Positions 40,931 through 49,108 of a stretch of DNA of 64,000 nucleotides are shown here, piece by piece. The DNA comes from Wenjunlia tyrosinilytica (GTDB lineage Bacteria; Actinomycetota; Actinomycetes; Streptomycetales; Streptomycetaceae), in NCBI RefSeq assembly GCF_014646055.1, contig NZ_BMMS01000017.1, positions 148,242 to 212,241 of the forward strand. The letters run 5' to 3'. A model generated the notes under the pieces. The model was not told where the DNA came from. It made no database searches and worked only from the letters and a program-made list of their open reading frames with translations. The first letter of the stretch is position 1, and every line of letters begins with the position of its first letter. Both the position numbers and the translations under genes were made by a program.

Positions 40931-42686
40931 ATGGCTCCCGGGCATCGGTCCGGGCGGACACCAGCAGGGCCAGCGACCGCAGGGGCTGATGGTCCAGGCT
41001 CCTGAGCAGCGCGGGTGTCTCGGCGCACCGTCGCCTCGCGCACAGCCCGGCCGACACCCACCGCCGCCTCGGCCCCGCTGCGTCCGGCAGCAGGCGGGTG
41101 CCGATCGCCGACGCGGTGAGTGAGGCGTCGCGTCGGGTCGGCGGCCCGGGACCGATCGCCTGGGCCGCGTACACCCCGGGGCCGATCCGCAGCGCCCGCA
41201 GTTCCGCGGCGGCGGCCCGGTGTGCGGCACGGTCGTCGATGACAGCGGCGGCCAGACTCAGCCAAGCCGCCCGGACGACGGACGGACGGTTCCCGGGCGC
41301 CGTTCGGGCGAGGGCCGCCTCGACGGCCGCCCGAGCCTCAGCCGTACGAGCGGCGGGAGGTGACGGCGCGACGGCCAGTTCGGTGAGCCCGAGCAGGAGG
41401 GAGAAGTCATCGGTGCCGTCCAGGGGCGGGGCGGGCAGCGCCCGCTCGGCCTTCCGGGCGACGCCGGGGCCGAGCAGTCCCGCCAGGATCTTCAGATTCA
41501 CCCGGTCCACCGCGCCGCCGGACCGCGACTGCCCCTCGCGGACCAGCTCCGGAAGCGCGTTGTCCAGCAGACAGCGGGAAAGGGGCCCGGCGAACTCCCT
41601 CTCGGAGTGGGCGTACCTGGCCGCCCGCAGCCCCGACACCGACGCCGACAGGATCTCGGAGACGGACTGCGGGGCCGGCCACCCGGCCCGGGAGTGCGCG
41701 GTCACGGTCGCGGGCCCCGCTCGGCGGCAGCCCAGTTCGACCGCGTGGAAGGTGGCCTGGGGGTCCGGAGCCGGACTCGAGGGCAGGCGCACCCCGCCGT
41801 CCGATCCGACCAGTCGGTCGCACACGGCCCGACTGACCGGCGCAACGGCCCTTCCCGCTTCGCCGGCCGCCTCGCGCAGCGCCGCCTTCTGCGCCAGCCA
41901 CACCGCGTCCGCTCGCGGGGCGAGCCGTTCCAGGGCGGTGTCGGCGGCATGCACCAGGGCGGCTGTCCGTGCCGGGCTGGATGCCTCGGTCAGCCGCGCG
42001 GACAGCTGGGCCGACATGACGGCCGAGGCCGCTCGGTCGCCCCCCTCGTTCCGGCCTCGCGGCCTCGCGAGTACGGCCGCGATGTCCTGGACAACCTGGC
42101 GCGGCACCGGCAGATGGAGCCGTTCGAGCACGCCGACGGCCAGTGCCGTGCTGCCGAGGTCGGGCCGGGCGGCCGAGTCGTCGGCGCGGTAGCCTCCGCC
42201 GTCACGCAGCCGGTCCAGCGTCCGGGTGACCACAGCGCGGTCCGGCTGCTCCCCGAGCAGCCGCACAAGAGCGACCGCGTAGTCGAGTTGGGCGATGGCG
42301 GGCAGTCCGCTGCGCCGCAGCCGCCCTTCGAGGGCGGCGTCCGCCCAGCGCCGCACGGCGGCCGGGTCAAGACCGGCCCTGCCACCGCCGGTGGCATGGG
42401 CCAGTTTCAGCCGCCACACGGTCTCGTAGAGGGAGAACGGCGACTGCTGGACGCTGCGCGCGGCCTCGGTGAAGTGGCCACGAGTGCCGTCGAAGACCCA
42501 GGAGTCCAGGAGGAGTCGCCGCACCTCGGCGGGCGAGGCGATTGCCGGACCGGGGTCGCCCGCCGCCGGGCCGGGTGGTGGGGCGTGGTCCCCGGCGGCG
42601 AGCAGACCCAGCGTCACGGCGGCGGCGGCAAGCATGCGCGAGGCACGTGAGAGCCGCCGCCACCGGCTGATGGGTGGAACGGTCAC
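40914..42686 (-). CDS. Secreted alpha-toroid-like protein coupled to a beta-propeller gene
   Basis: 590 aa, almost wholly alpha-helical and Ala/Arg-rich. The N-terminus (GTG 42686) has a basic stretch then a hydrophobic segment (MLAAAAVTLGLLAAG), a signal peptide or anchor. One segment, DGGGYRADDSAARPDLGSTA then LAVGVLERL, looks like a prenyltransferase/squalene-cyclase-type repeat, suggesting an alpha/alpha toroid. No DxDD or zinc-binding set is evident, so enzyme function is doubtful. The start overlaps the stop of the upstream propeller gene as GTGA, implying the two products are made and perhaps act together outside the cell. Confidence 0.7.
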   Translation of the reverse strand: MTVPPISRWRRLSRASRMLAAAAVTLGLLAAGDHAPPPGPAAGDPGPAIASPAEVRRLLLDSWVFDGTRGHFTEAARSVQQSPFSLYETVWRLKLAHATGGGRAGLDPAAVRRWADAALEGRLRRSGLPAIAQLDYAVALVRLLGEQPDRAVVTRTLDRLRDGGGYRADDSAARPDLGSTALAVGVLERLHLPVPRQVVQDIAAVLARPRGRNEGGDRAASAVMSAQLSARLTEASSPARTAALVHAADTALERLAPRADAVWLAQKAALREAAGEAGRAVAPVSRAVCDRLVGSDGGVRLPSSPAPDPQATFHAVELGCRRAGPATVTAHSRAGWPAPQSVSEILSASVSGLRAARYAHSEREFAGPLSRCLLDNALPELVREGQSRSGGAVDRVNLKILAGLLGPGVARKAERALPAPPLDGTDDFSLLLGLTELAVAPSPPAARTAEARAAVEAALARTAPGNRPSVVRAAWLSLAAAVIDDRAAHRAAAAELRALRIGPGVYAAQAIGPGPPTRRDASLTASAIGTRLLPDAAGPRRRWVSAGLCARRRCAETPALLRSLDHQPLRSLALLVSARTDAREPWVITL

Positions 42687-44800
42687 GTGGAGGCCCGGTC
42701 CTTCGCCGTGGCCACGAAGTAGGACGTGCCGAACCGGAAGGTCCCGGTCACCTCGTAGGAGGACCGGTACAGCACTCCGGGGGCGCTGAAGGTCACCTTG
42801 TCCCACGAGTGCTCGGTGAGCCAGGTGTCGTCCACCTCGGTGGTCCAGGTCAGCCCGTCCGCCGCGTCGGCGCGCGCTCCCTGAGGTCCCCCGACCGCCG
42901 TCGCCGACGACGGGTAGGCGTCGACCCTCCAGTGGTCGGTGTGGATGACCTTGTCGGCGCGGAAGGGGCCCTGCCCCTCCCAGGCGACGCGGGAGGAGGT
43001 GTCGGTGAACGAGGCGACGCCTCGCGAGAAGAACGGCACCCGCAGATGCGAACGGCCGGTGACGGACACCAGGCCGGAGGTGCCGCCGGGCGGGGCCACG
43101 CTGCGGCTGCCCTTCAGGCTGAGAACGTGGTCGTTGTCGAGCAGCGGGTTGGCGGCGGCGCGCCCGGCCGCGCCGACCGCGCCCGTGCGCAGCGGCCCGT
43201 CCAGCAGGGAGCGCTTGTCCGTGACCTCGGGGTCGGCCGCGAGCACCCGGCCGCCGGTGAGGTCCTGGACCACGATGTATCCGGGCCTGTCCGCGGAGGC
43301 GCCGTCGGCGCGGGCATCGGCCGCGGGGCCGGTGGCATGCCGTGCCTGGACCTCGCGGCCGGCACTGGGGCGTTCGGTGGAGGCCCGCTTCAGGTCGCGC
43401 AGGAACACGTCCGTGCTGCCGTTGGTGTCCCCGGGCACCAGATTGTCGGCGGCGGAGACGAAGGTGGTGAACCGGCCGTCGGCGCTGATGCCGACGCCGA
43501 CGCTGTCCGTGGCACTCTCACCGTCGCCCTCGACTCCCGCCTCACCGACGCTGACGCGCTCCGTGGTGCCCTTCCTGCGGTCGCGGACGAACATGTCCCA
43601 GTACCCGTTGGTGTCCCCGGGAACGAGATTCGGCGCCGAGGACGCGAACGCCACTCGCCGTCCGTCGCCGCTGAGCAGCGGGATGAAGTGCGCGGCGGCG
43701 CCGGCTTGCGCGCCGTCCGCGCCGACGCTTACCCGTTCGGTGGTGCCGTTGTCGCGGTCCCGTACGAACACATCGGTCGCGCCATTGGTGTCCCCGGGAA
43801 CGAGGTTGGCGGCGCGGGAGCCGAACGCCACGAAACGGCCGTCCGCGCTGATGGACCAGCCGGCGCTGGTGCTGTTGCCCTGGCTTCCGTCGGCACCGAC
43901 GCTGACGCGCTCGGTGGTGCCCTTCCTGCGGTCGCGGACGAATACGTCGTCCACGCCGTTGGTGTCGCTTCCGGCGGCGGGGCTCAGCAGATTGGCGCCG
44001 GAGGAGGCGAAGGCCACGAAACGGCCGTCGGCGCTGATCGCGGAGCCCTTGCTGTCCCCGTCCGACCCACCTGCGTCGGCGGCCGTGCTGATCCGCTCGG
44101 TGGTGTCCTTCTTGCGGTCGCGCAGGAACACGTCCCACTTGCCGTTGGTGTCGCGCGGCACGAGATCCGTGGCCCCCGAGGTGAAGGTCACGAACCGGCC
44201 GTCCGCGCTCATCGTGGTCCGAAAGCTCATCTCGTCGCCCTGCGCGCGGTCGGCGCCGACGCTGACGCGCTCGGTGGTGCCTTTCACGAGGTCCCGGACG
44301 AACACGTCGAAGCATCCGTTGGTGTCCCGGGCCACCAGGTTGTCCGCGTCCGAGGTGAAGGCGACGAACCGGCCGTCCTCGCTGACCGAGGGGCCGAAGC
44401 TGTCGGCGTCGCCCTGCGTCCCACCGGCGCCGACGCTGACGCGACGGGTCGTGCCGGTCCTTCGGTCGTGGACGAAGACGTCCGATGCCTCATTGGTGTC
44501 GCCCGGCACCAGGTCGGGGGCGATGGAGACGAAGGCCACATAGCGGCCGTCCGAGCTGATCGAAGGGCCCTGACTGCGGGCCTCGCCCTGGACGGCGGGG
44601 CTCCGCGCGTGCCGCGCGTTCTGCGCGGCCGGCTCGTGTTTCGTGTTCACCGGCCGTCCGGCCTCGGCCCCGACGGCGGGGCCCGCCGTGATCGTTGCCG
44701 CGATCAGGAGACTCCCCGCTGCCAGAAGTCGCAGCCCTGCCGCCGAACCCCTGCATGGTGCGAAGCGCACCCCGAATGTGCTGACGTACTTGCCGTGCAT
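42683..44800 (-). CDS. Secreted seven-bladed beta-propeller (TolB/PD40-like) protein
   Basis: 705 aa. Signal peptide 1-45 (hydrophobic LRLLAAGSLLIAATITAGPA). Residues about 75-460 consist of seven consecutive repeats of 47-52 residues with the pattern SADGRFVAF-S-A-NLVPGDTNG then DVFVRDR-GTTERVSVG. Each is a PD40-like blade, and the D-T-N-G loops could bind calcium. The last 240 residues are a separate beta-rich region with WEGQGPFRADKVIHTDHW. No catalytic residues are evident, so a surface binding role is likely. ATG 44800 follows AAAGGG. It is translationally coupled to the alpha-toroid-like gene downstream. Confidence 0.85.
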   Translation of the reverse strand: MHGKYVSTFGVRFAPCRGSAAGLRLLAAGSLLIAATITAGPAVGAEAGRPVNTKHEPAAQNARHARSPAVQGEARSQGPSISSDGRYVAFVSIAPDLVPGDTNEASDVFVHDRRTGTTRRVSVGAGGTQGDADSFGPSVSEDGRFVAFTSDADNLVARDTNGCFDVFVRDLVKGTTERVSVGADRAQGDEMSFRTTMSADGRFVTFTSGATDLVPRDTNGKWDVFLRDRKKDTTERISTAADAGGSDGDSKGSAISADGRFVAFASSGANLLSPAAGSDTNGVDDVFVRDRRKGTTERVSVGADGSQGNSTSAGWSISADGRFVAFGSRAANLVPGDTNGATDVFVRDRDNGTTERVSVGADGAQAGAAAHFIPLLSGDGRRVAFASSAPNLVPGDTNGYWDMFVRDRRKGTTERVSVGEAGVEGDGESATDSVGVGISADGRFTTFVSAADNLVPGDTNGSTDVFLRDLKRASTERPSAGREVQARHATGPAADARADGASADRPGYIVVQDLTGGRVLAADPEVTDKRSLLDGPLRTGAVGAAGRAAANPLLDNDHVLSLKGSRSVAPPGGTSGLVSVTGRSHLRVPFFSRGVASFTDTSSRVAWEGQGPFRADKVIHTDHWRVDAYPSSATAVGGPQGARADAADGLTWTTEVDDTWLTEHSWDKVTFSAPGVLYRSSYEVTGTFRFGTSYFVATAKDRAST

Positions 44801-45017
44801 GTCTTGCCCTTTCGCACAGGTTCATCGGGCCGTCCGGCCGTGGTCGGGAAACCCAAGGCCGAGACCCGGTGGCGCACCCGTGCGGAGCGGCGCCGACCCC
44901 CCGTTTGTCAGCCCTGGCGGTGCCCCTCCCCCTTTTCGGGCAGCCCGCCGTACCAGGAGCGGCGGACATCGCGCCCACTCCCTCACGAACAGAATCCACA
45001 GCCTTGCTCGAAACCCG
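44801..45017. other. Intergenic region, no gene seen
   Basis: This 217-base stretch before the propeller gene shows no recognised element beyond that gene's ribosome site. Confidence 0.4.
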
Positions 45018-45506
45018 TTACCCCAGGTATTCGTGGGCCGCGTCGAGGAAGGCACGACGGCTCGGTCGAATGTGCGCCGCCACCTGCTCGGCGAACGGCT
45101 CTCCCGAATCGTCCGGGCCGTTCTTGATCACCTCCTGTAACGCGAAGCACAGTCCACGCGCGGCCTCGTTGACGTGCGGTGCGCAGAGCATGTGGATCGT
45201 CTTCTGGAGTACCCAGAGCCTGTCGATGCTCTGGTTCGCCAGCACCTGCCACCCTTCGTCGAGCGGCGGTTGGGGGCCACGATCCGCCGCGACCCGTTCC
45301 GCCGCCTGCGCGGCCACGAGGAATTCGACGAGGTGCGAGACCCGGTTGTCGCGCCGCTTCTCGGCGATCTCGCTGTCACGGCGCTGCTCCTCGGTGCGCT
45401 CCGACGAGCGGCGTGAGGTCTCCTGAGCCGCGAAGGACAGAAGCCCACCGACGACGACACCCATGAGCGAGGCCGTCGCGGCCCACACGTCGGCACTCAT
45501 TCGCAT
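45018..45506 (-). CDS. Small single-pass membrane protein with TTA codon, function unknown
   Basis: 162 aa. One N-terminal membrane helix (VWAATASLMGVVVGGLLSFA), then a charged, probably coiled segment (SSERTEEQRRDSEIAEKRRD) and an alpha-helical cytoplasmic domain (VSHLVEFLVAAQAAERVAAD, then RLWVLQKTIHMLCAP). No known domain. Codon 123 is TTA (45140-45138), suggesting developmental control by bldA. ATG 45506 or 45500 may be used; a weak GGGTGGG precedes the first. It is monocistronic. Confidence 0.65.
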   Translation of the reverse strand: MRMSADVWAATASLMGVVVGGLLSFAAQETSRRSSERTEEQRRDSEIAEKRRDNRVSHLVEFLVAAQAAERVAADRGPQPPLDEGWQVLANQSIDRLWVLQKTIHMLCAPHVNEAARGLCFALQEVIKNGPDDSGEPFAEQVAAHIRPSRRAFLDAAHEYLG

Positions 45507-45858
45507 CAACCCACCCGCTGAAGAGACGAACCACGTTGCCTTGATCCCAGCACATGATCCGGGACGCGCGCAGAGATATACAGAGGAATACGAAAAGTAC
45601 GATCATCCGACCAGAATTTCCGCGGACCTCGTACCAACAGCTGTCAACCGCACGTGCGACCATACGGCGCGCAGATTCTCGTTCGGAATCCGCCCGACCG
45701 AATGATCCAATACCATGTCGAGATCGATTCGCGCGCGCTTGCGAATCGCGACCCGGACTCCATTTCGACGACGAGCCCCACCCCTTCTACTGCACGGCCT
45801 CGGCAGCGGTGCAAAGGAATGGCGGTAATGAGCTCAAGTCCACGAAGGGAGTGAGCGG
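45507..45858. other. 352-bp AT-richer gap, no supported gene
   Basis: Clearly lower GC than its surroundings, with several short plus-strand frames (for example 45554-45862) that lack homology, good starts and normal codon use. It could be a remnant of transferred DNA or a promoter region. Confidence 0.4.
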
Positions 45859-47127
45859 CTAGGGGGCCGGGGCCGTTTCACGCAGTTCCAGGCCGCGCCG
45901 GAGCGCTGCGGCGTACCAGGCGCCGTAGCGGGACCCGAGGAAGGCAGCCGACGCTCCGTGGAGGCAGACGCTCAGGGCCACTGTCACGGCGATGACCCCA
46001 CTGAGACGTTCCCCTCCCGGCAGGTGCTCCTCGAAAGCGATCAGTCCGAACACCACGGAGGCCAGTCCCCGCGGACCGAACCAGCCGACGTACGCGACCG
46101 TGGGCGCGCGCAGCCCGGTACCGATCAGAGCGACGGTGACGGGGATCATGCGGATCGCCGTGAGGCTGAGCACCGCGTACAGCAGTATCCGCCAGTCGGC
46201 GTGTGTCAGCGCGGGGCCCAGGATGAGTGCGCCGAAGAACAGGAAGCTCAGCGCCGCCAGCAGCGTGCCGAGCCGGTCGGCGAACTCGGTGTCCTCGCCG
46301 ATGCCGGCGTCCGCGGTGCGGGACGGCTCGACCGCCCGTCCGCCGCGCGTGAAGGCGCCGAAGGCCAGCCCGCCGGTCCAGGCCCCGATGAAGCCGCTCC
46401 CGTCGGCCGCGACGCACAACGCGTAGATCACGACCGGTACCGCGAGGACGAGGATCTGCCGCCACTCGGTCGTGCTCCAGCCCCGCGCGGCCGCCCCCCG
46501 CAGCACGCGCGCTCCGAGCCACCCGATCGCCACCGCGATGGAACTGCTGGCCACCAGGGCGAGGAAGAAGGTCGCCAGCGGGCCCTGACCTTCCCGGCCG
46601 CCGCCTGCCGCCGCCAGAGCCAGCAGGAAGAACGGCAGAGCCACCCCGTCGTTCAGGCCCGACTCGACATTCAGTCCGTGGCGCACCAGGGCGGGGACAT
46701 GTTCGTCGGAGACGGCTTGCTGGCCGAGCGCCGCGTCGGTGGGGGCGAGGATGATGCCGACCTGTGCCAGTACCCACATGCCCAGTCCCGGCAGTACGAG
46801 CCACGCCGTCAGCCACCCGAGCCCCATGGTCAGCGGCAGTCCCACAGCCAGCAGCCGTACGGGCAGGAAGCCTTCCCTGCGCAGTTCCTTCGTCCGGATG
46901 GACGCGGCTCCGGTGAACAGCACGAGCGCCAGAGCGCTCTCCAGCAGCGTCCGGGTGATCTCGGCGTCGTGACCGCGGTCGGCCAGGTCGAGCCCCTGGG
47001 GCCCGATCAACAGCCCGGAGGCGACAAAGACCATCGGTCCGGAGACAGCCGTCGTGGCCAGTCGGCGCGAAACCGCCGCGTAGCAGGAGACCGCCGTCCC
47101 GGCTGCGATCGCGGCCCACGGATTCAC
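45859..47127 (-). CDS. Cation:proton antiporter (NhaP/CPA1 type)
   Basis: 422 aa integral membrane exchanger of Na+ or K+ for H+. About 12 membrane segments; the CPA-type core includes MVFVASGLLIGPQGLDL, IILAPTDAALGQQAV (the unwound-helix TD region) and HGLNVESGLNDGVALPFFLL, where the ESGLND acidic pair is the ion-binding site. VGWFGPRGLASVVFGLIAFE is also typical. It lacks the long C-terminal regulatory tail. GTG 47127 follows AAGGAGGA, clearly better than the upstream ATGs. It is monocistronic at the left border of the stress island. Confidence 0.92.
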   Translation of the reverse strand: MNPWAAIAAGTAVSCYAAVSRRLATTAVSGPMVFVASGLLIGPQGLDLADRGHDAEITRTLLESALALVLFTGAASIRTKELRREGFLPVRLLAVGLPLTMGLGWLTAWLVLPGLGMWVLAQVGIILAPTDAALGQQAVSDEHVPALVRHGLNVESGLNDGVALPFFLLALAAAGGGREGQGPLATFFLALVASSSIAVAIGWLGARVLRGAAARGWSTTEWRQILVLAVPVVIYALCVAADGSGFIGAWTGGLAFGAFTRGGRAVEPSRTADAGIGEDTEFADRLGTLLAALSFLFFGALILGPALTHADWRILLYAVLSLTAIRMIPVTVALIGTGLRAPTVAYVGWFGPRGLASVVFGLIAFEEHLPGGERLSGVIAVTVALSVCLHGASAAFLGSRYGAWYAAALRRGLELRETAPAP

Positions 47128-47435
47128 CGGCTCCTCCTTCGGACGGACCATCCCTGCGGGACCCGGGCCCGCAGGGAAGCGCGGCACACACGCGTCCCGC
47201 CACCTCAGAACTGCTCGGGGCCGGAAGAGTCACGCTCGTCGCACTCGGCTAGCCCGTCCGGGGGAGCGCCTCCTCGCTGAGGCCGAGCGGAAGGCGTACC
47301 CGCGAAGGGCCGGGACGTGCCCGTCCAAAGCGAGAAGTGGAGGCGCGGGCCGCACGTGCGCGCACATCCGACGGCGGCTCACCGGTGGACCGGGAAGGGC
47401 GGGACCACCGGTGGGCCCGGCTCGCGACGGGGAGG
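47128..47435. other. 308-bp gap, no gene seen
   Basis: This lies between the antiporter start and the SHOCT gene end. Nothing beyond the antiporter ribosome site is recognised. Confidence 0.4.
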
Positions 47436-47843
47436 TCAGGCGAGGATCTTCGCCTTCCCCTGCTGGAACTCCGTCTCGGTGATCTCACCCCTGGTCCGCA
47501 GCTCCGAGAGCTTGGCGAGTTGGTCGGCCTGGCCGCCGGTACCCGCGGTTGCCCGGATGTAGTCGTCCAATGCCCGCTGCTGCTTCCTCGCGTGCTGCTG
47601 CTCACGGGTGCCCATGCCACTTCCTCGGGCGATGAGGTAGACGAAGACACCCAGGAACGGCAGAAGGACGACGAAGACGCACCATCCGGCCTTGGCCCAC
47701 CCGCTCAGGGCGTCGTCCCGGAAGATGTCGCCGATGACGCGGAACAGCAGGATGAGCCACAGGATCCACAGGAAGATCCACATTACGCTCCAGAAGGCGC
47801 CCAGGACCGGGTAGTCGTAGGCCAAGTGGACGTAGTCGTTCAT
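47436..47843 (-). CDS. SHOCT-domain membrane protein
   Basis: 135 aa. Two membrane helices (FWSVMWIFLWILWLILLFRV and GWCVFVVLLPFLGVFVYLIA, a PLDc_N-like segment) are followed by a basic helix and a C-terminal SHOCT motif (ADQLAKLSELRTRGEITETE, ending FQQGKAKILA). Such proteins are common neighbours of stress genes; their function is unknown. ATG 47843 follows an AGGAGCGAG ribosome site. It is divergent from a universal stress gene, and DevR-like palindromes lie in the shared 355-bp gap. Confidence 0.85.
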   Translation of the reverse strand: MNDYVHLAYDYPVLGAFWSVMWIFLWILWLILLFRVIGDIFRDDALSGWAKAGWCVFVVLLPFLGVFVYLIARGSGMGTREQQHARKQQRALDDYIRATAGTGGQADQLAKLSELRTRGEITETEFQQGKAKILA

Positions 47844-48082
47844 CGCTCGCTCCTTGTTCGGTCCCCCCTCGGCTCCAAGTGGCCGGCCGGCCTCGAAGGG
47901 ACTTCGAGGCGGACCGCCTCCCGTCCCGCCCGGTCGGCGGCGGCCAGGCTCTGCGGGGAACCGTCGACGCCCGCGAAGACCGGTCGGACCATGATGCGCA
48001 CCTCCGCGTCCGTCGAGCGCCGCGCCGCTTCGGTTCGGCGCTCCCGCCGATTCCAGTCTCTCTCCGATGCCGGGCGGCCAGG

Positions 48083-48117
48083 AGGGGCCACAGGCCCCTA
48101 CTGGGGCCGTCCGGCCC
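48083..48117. promoter_or_regulatory. DevR/OsdR-like paired boxes before the first Usp gene
   Basis: Two palindromes: GGGGCC-ACA-GGCCCC within 48083-48099, and GGGCCGTCCGGCCC at 48104-48117, with centres about 19.5 bp apart. The second starts 95 bases before the Usp start codon. The pair matches the arrangement at 55152-55188 at 22 of 25 positions across the junction. Confidence 0.68.
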
Positions 48118-48198
48118 ATGGAGTCACCGCCCGGCTTCCTCGACAGTGAGCCGCACGGCCCGCGTGCGGCGGGCCGGACAGGAAGGGTGGGGCACATC

Positions 48199-49077
48199 AT
48201 GAACGGTGACGTCGTCGTGGGCATCGACGGCTCGTGGGCGAGTTGCAGGGCCGCGCAGTGGGCGGCGGAGGAAGCGGCGCGCCAGGGCCAGGCGCTGCGT
48301 GTGGTGCACTCCTCGCCGCTGCCGGTGCGCACAGTGCCTGCCCCACAACTGCCGAGCCCGCGGCAGGACGGGGAGGAGCTGATGCTGCGCCGGATGGTCT
48401 CGGACCTGTCCTTGAGCCATCCCGGCTTGAAGATTCTGGACACCCGGCACTGGGACTCGCCGGCCGCCGCTCTCCTGGACGAGGCCGAGTCGGCCGGGCT
48501 GCTGGTGCTCGGGGCCCGTGGCATCGGCGGATTCCCCGGCCTGCTGGTGGGCTCCGTGGCGCTGCGTCTGGCCGGGCACGCGCGCTGCCCCGTCGTCGTG
48601 ACCCCGGCGAGTCGTCCGGCCGACGCGGGAGGAGGAACCGCGGCGGCGTCCCCGGGTGAGGTCGTGCTCGGCATCGACGCACGTGATCCGGCCGACGCGG
48701 TCGTGGAATTCGCGTTCGACGCCGCACGGCGCCGAGGCGTACCCCTGCGGGCGGTGCACGCGTGGAGCCTTCCGGCCGCCTTCGCCCCGCCGCCGGCCCT
48801 GGAGATACCCGAGAGCGACCGGGCCACCTGCGAGGACCTGGAGGTGCAGCTGCTGTCGGACGCCCTGCGCCGCGGCCGGCGGGACAACCCCGATGTGCGG
48901 GTCGTGCTCGACGTCGTGCTCTTCAACCCCGCCAAGGCGGTGGTGAACGCCTCGACGCACGCCGGCCTCCTGGTGCTGGGTCGGGCCGAGGGCGCCGGGA
49001 GCGACCACCCCGGACCGGTCGCGCACGCCGCGCTGCACCACGCCCCCTGCCCGGTGGCGATCGTTCCCCACGGCTGA
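48199..49077 (+). CDS. Universal stress protein, tandem UspA domains
   Basis: 292 aa cytoplasmic ATP-binding stress protein. Domain 1 (1-140) starts VVVGIDGSWASCRAAQWA and has the ATP motif GARGIGGFPGLLVGSVALRL. Domain 2 (from about 155) starts VVLGIDARDPADAV and ends PVAHAALHHAPCPVAIVPH; its G-x9-G loop is less conserved (GRAEGAGSDHPG), so only one site may bind ATP. DevR-controlled tandem Usps are hallmarks of hypoxic dormancy in mycobacteria. ATG 48199 follows GGAAGGGTGGGG. DevR-like boxes lie 82-116 bases upstream. Confidence 0.9.
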   Translation: MNGDVVVGIDGSWASCRAAQWAAEEAARQGQALRVVHSSPLPVRTVPAPQLPSPRQDGEELMLRRMVSDLSLSHPGLKILDTRHWDSPAAALLDEAESAGLLVLGARGIGGFPGLLVGSVALRLAGHARCPVVVTPASRPADAGGGTAAASPGEVVLGIDARDPADAVVEFAFDAARRRGVPLRAVHAWSLPAAFAPPPALEIPESDRATCEDLEVQLLSDALRRGRRDNPDVRVVLDVVLFNPAKAVVNASTHAGLLVLGRAEGAGSDHPGPVAHAALHHAPCPVAIVPHG

Positions 49078-49108
49078 GGTCACCGGCGGTGCCCTGCCAC
49101 GCCGCGGC

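Noticed and set aside
42674..45127. 817-codon open frame on the plus strand
   Set aside because: It is exactly antisense to the propeller gene and mirrors its repeats. GC-rich codon bias opens long frames on the opposite strand; the minus strand has the signal peptide, blades and ribosome site.
45554..45862. Possible plus-strand gene in the AT-richer gap
   Set aside because: Codon use is unlike Streptomyces, no domain, no convincing ribosome site.
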